This document shows positions 61,923 to 64,000 of a stretch of DNA of 64,000 nucleotides, piece after piece. The notes below the pieces were generated by a model that saw only the letters and a program-made list of their open reading frames with translations, made no database searches and was not told the DNA's origin. Within the stretch, counting starts at the first letter, position 1. Every line of letters starts with the position of its first letter. A program made the position numbers and the translations under genes. Source of the stretch: Xanthomonas arboricola pv. guizotiae (GTDB lineage: Bacteria; Pseudomonadota; Gammaproteobacteria; Xanthomonadales; Xanthomonadaceae); contig NZ_MDSK01000031.1 of NCBI RefSeq assembly GCF_002940205.1, positions 1 through 64,000 on the forward strand. Direction: 5' to 3'.

Positions 61923-63152
61923 ATGTCACTAGATGAGCACCTCCGAATCACGACCAATCCCAACGGAGACGAGCGTGTCCTGCGCGAATGCCTTGCCCGT
62001 TACGCGGATGCATTCGCGGGTGAGCCGGACTTCTGCGTGCCACCCCAGGCCCGTCGATTACTCGATCAGGAAGGCGCGACCCTGCAGGTAGTGCTGCTCG
62101 GCAGCAAGCTCTTCGGCAGCGTGTTCGTACGAGAAGCCGCAGCTCGTGTAGAGATTATTGGCGTGGTCGACGACTACAAGGTCGGCAGTGGGCAAACATT
62201 TCATGGTATTCCCTTTATCAGCTCCGCCACCTTGATCCAATGGGCAAACTCGCGCCCGATTGTCTGTGTAAACACGTGTCGGTTCGACTACTCGCGTCGC
62301 TACTTCAAACACCTGGCACTCACCCACCGGATTCCGTTACTCAACTACGAGCAGGCCATCCGCTGGCTTGGCATTACTGCGTGCCTTGATCATCGTGTCG
62401 AAGATTGGGGTGGCTACATCGTGCGTAACCTGCCGCGCTTCGATGCATTGGCTGCCCGCCTCGGCGACCCTTATTCGCGCTTTACTTTGTTTAGCGTGCT
62501 ATTGGCGCATTTATCCTGCGATCCAGAGTGGATCCTTCATGCAGCTAAGCCCTACTCGAGCTTGTATTTTCGCTCGGGCCTTTTCGCGCCGGGCTTGAAC
62601 GAATGCTTCGCCGATTGCGGGGCATCTATCGCCGAGTCGAGCCGCGCCTTTCTCGACAGCGTGGATGAAAGCTTTGAAAAGATTTGGATGATTGAGCCAG
62701 ACCACTTCAACGGCGAGACGCTAAAGGAATTTATTCGCGGCCGTGGTCTCCAGCCTGCCAGGGAAGGCCAGATAGAGTTGATCGCCTGTGCATTGGGAGA
62801 GGCTGACGGTGAGCTACCATTTTTGCATGAAGGTGGACACGGTGGCCAACTACTTCCGATGCCATCTGGGCAGTCTCACTGCCACAATGTGGCCGTGCGC
62901 CGGCTGGATGACCTGCTTGACCGCACTCCTACGTTGATCAAGATGGACATCGAAGGAGCCGAACTAGCTGCGTTACGTGGTGCCAGTGCACACATTGTCG
63001 CGGGACGTCCGACGCTTGCGATCTCAGCCTATCACCGTTCTTCGGACCTGCTCGAATTGGTAGACGCAGTGGAGAATATGCGTGATGACTATCGTATTGG
63101 TTTGCGTCACAACACCGAAGACCGCTGGGATACCTGCCTTTATTTTTACTGA
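61923..63152 (+). CDS. FkbM-type methyltransferase with N-terminal extra domain
   Basis: A 409-residue protein in two parts. Residues about 40-150 look like a nucleotide-binding domain (QVVLLGSKLFGSVF, then IIGVVDDYKVGSG), similar in plan to the first part of PglD-like proteins. Residues about 215-409 match FkbM methyltransferases (FADCGASIAESSRAF, IWMIEPDHFNGETL, LIKMDIEGAELAALRGA). FkbM enzymes O-methylate sugars, and flagellin glycans are often methylated. Start ATG 61923 is 23 bases after the previous stop. Confidence 0.82.
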   Translation: MSLDEHLRITTNPNGDERVLRECLARYADAFAGEPDFCVPPQARRLLDQEGATLQVVLLGSKLFGSVFVREAAARVEIIGVVDDYKVGSGQTFHGIPFISSATLIQWANSRPIVCVNTCRFDYSRRYFKHLALTHRIPLLNYEQAIRWLGITACLDHRVEDWGGYIVRNLPRFDALAARLGDPYSRFTLFSVLLAHLSCDPEWILHAAKPYSSLYFRSGLFAPGLNECFADCGASIAESSRAFLDSVDESFEKIWMIEPDHFNGETLKEFIRGRGLQPAREGQIELIACALGEADGELPFLHEGGHGGQLLPMPSGQSHCHNVAVRRLDDLLDRTPTLIKMDIEGAELAALRGASAHIVAGRPTLAISAYHRSSDLLELVDAVENMRDDYRIGLRHNTEDRWDTCLYFY

Positions 63153-63357
63153 CTTGATTGTCTCGCGACCTCGAAGGTAGGCAATCCAAGGGCAGCGAAG
63201 AAGAGAGATGTCCTTGCGCTGGGGAGGTGGGTCGGTTGGTGGCTAGGTCTACCATGACGTAAACAAAGCCAACTGATCGGCAGTGAAATCAGCTTCGCAA
63301 ACCAAAGACGCATCTGCCGCACATGTTATGTGTGGTCAAGGATAGGAGTTCATCACC

Positions 63358-64000
63358 ATGGCGCTAGCCACCGGCTCGCTTGATCGAGCCCGTATCAAAT
63401 ACCCGGACTTGGATCTGAGCCGAACCAAGCTGATCGGCTGGGGAGCCGGACAATTCTTCCGCGACTTCTATCCTGCTATCGCTTCGCAATTGAGCCTGGC
63501 GTACACCATCTGCCCGCGGCGTGAGAATCAGGGCATCAATCTGCATGGCGTGCAGGTGATGGCTCCGTCCGCTCTGCTGGACGAATCCATAGACAATGTA
63601 CTAATCGTCATCTTTTCCAATCACTCGCCAGAGGTAATGAACCAGATCACCCAGGCGCATGGGCGATTTCGCACAGTGCGCGCGGTGGACTACGATCAAG
63701 GCAGCGTTGCGCTGCTGCAGGAGCTGCAGGACGTCTCCGGCTTGCTCCCGGAACTGCAGCTATCGCGTCGGCTGACGGCGCCGGATACTGGCATCTTCGT
63801 ACAGGGACTCGCATTCGAATTCACGCCATTGGTGTTGGCCTGGAATCGCCTGCACTTTCCGTGGGCATATCAGTGCATGGTGACCTGGGATCATCAGTCC
63901 AGCGCCCTACTGGATCGTTGTCGACCGTGGCTGGATGCACTGATTCTGGTCCCCCAGCCAGACAATGTGGGCCTGCATTACCGTAATACCGTGTTGCGTT
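63358..64000 (+). CDS. Partial gene at window end, probably glycan related
   Basis: An ATG at 63358 with AGGAG 10 bases upstream opens a frame that runs without a stop for 214 codons to the window edge. The N-terminal part contains LIGWGAGQFFRDFYPAI, a nucleotide-binding-like loop, and later VLIVIFSNHSPEVM. I do not recognise the family; the C-terminal part is missing. A 205-base gap without a clear promoter separates it from the FkbM gene. Position suggests a role in the same glycan pathway, possibly a transferase. Confidence 0.6.
   Translation, partial: MALATGSLDRARIKYPDLDLSRTKLIGWGAGQFFRDFYPAIASQLSLAYTICPRRENQGINLHGVQVMAPSALLDESIDNVLIVIFSNHSPEVMNQITQAHGRFRTVRAVDYDQGSVALLQELQDVSGLLPELQLSRRLTAPDTGIFVQGLAFEFTPLVLAWNRLHFPWAYQCMVTWDHQSSALLDRCRPWLDALILVPQPDNVGLHYRNTVLR

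Noticed and set aside
63256-63290. TAAA-N15-GGCAGTGA as a sigma-28 promoter for the last gene
   Set aside because: Only 4 of 8 bases match in the -10 box.

Overview
The window is a high-GC, gene-dense chromosomal segment from a plant-associated Xanthomonas. The genus call rests on a XopZ-type effector gene with an HrpX-type promoter, a complete polar-flagellar block with rpoN2-vemR-fleQ, and the ravS/ravR/ravA signalling genes next to it. Gene order matches what I remember of the X. campestris/X. citri group. I could not run a search, so species is left open.

Region 1 (1-12.3 kb, mostly minus strand): crcB (fluoride channel) behind a fluoride riboswitch and a small coupled leader ORF; rarA; then, on the opposite strand, the ~1414-residue effector gene xopZ sitting between rarA and lolA; a DUF3857/transglutaminase-like exported protein; ftsK. 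Region 2 (12.3-21.2 kb): housekeeping genes trxB, an acyltransferase-like gene, aat, infA, clpA-clpS, and a tightly overlapped nudJ-mnmA-hflD operon. Region 3 (21.3-32.1 kb): signalling genes. These are a methyl-accepting protein with a clear sigma-28 promoter, a PAS-GGDEF-EAL protein whose promoter also looks sigma-28 dependent, the ravS-ravR pair, and ravA. The two GGDEF domains have lost the canonical motif.

Region 4 (32.1-55.3 kb): flagellar genes flgN-flgM-flgA (minus) and cheV-flgBCDE-flgF-flgGHIJKL-fliC-fliD-fliS-fliT-like-PilZ-response regulator-rpoN2-vemR-fleQ (plus). Sigma-54 sites (GG-N10-GC type) can be read upstream of flgA, flgB, flgG and fliD, and sigma-28 sites upstream of flgM and fliC. 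RpoN2 and FleQ are thus expected to drive hook/basal body and cap genes, with FliA driving the filament gene and the anti-sigma gene flgM.

Region 5 (55.3-64 kb): a mostly head-to-tail cluster starting directly after fleQ behind its own sigma-54-type site. It encodes a sugar aminotransferase, a dedicated acyl carrier protein, a KAS III-like synthase, two short-chain reductases, two NeuD/PglD-like hexapeptide acyltransferases, a Rieske oxygenase, an FkbM-type methyltransferase and the start of one more gene. The content suggests that a 3-hydroxyacyl or further oxidised acyl group is built on its own carrier protein and attached to an amino sugar, probably to decorate flagellin. Flagellin-glycosylation islands at this position are known in Xanthomonas. 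The chemistry implied by the Rieske enzyme and the paired acyltransferases is the least explained part of the window.

Non-coding structure includes two composite inverted-repeat elements (about 23.1-23.8 and 39.0-39.4 kb) and three loci where arrays of a 7-base repeat (GGGAATC) face each other across a short core (30.6, 33.6 and 37.9 kb).
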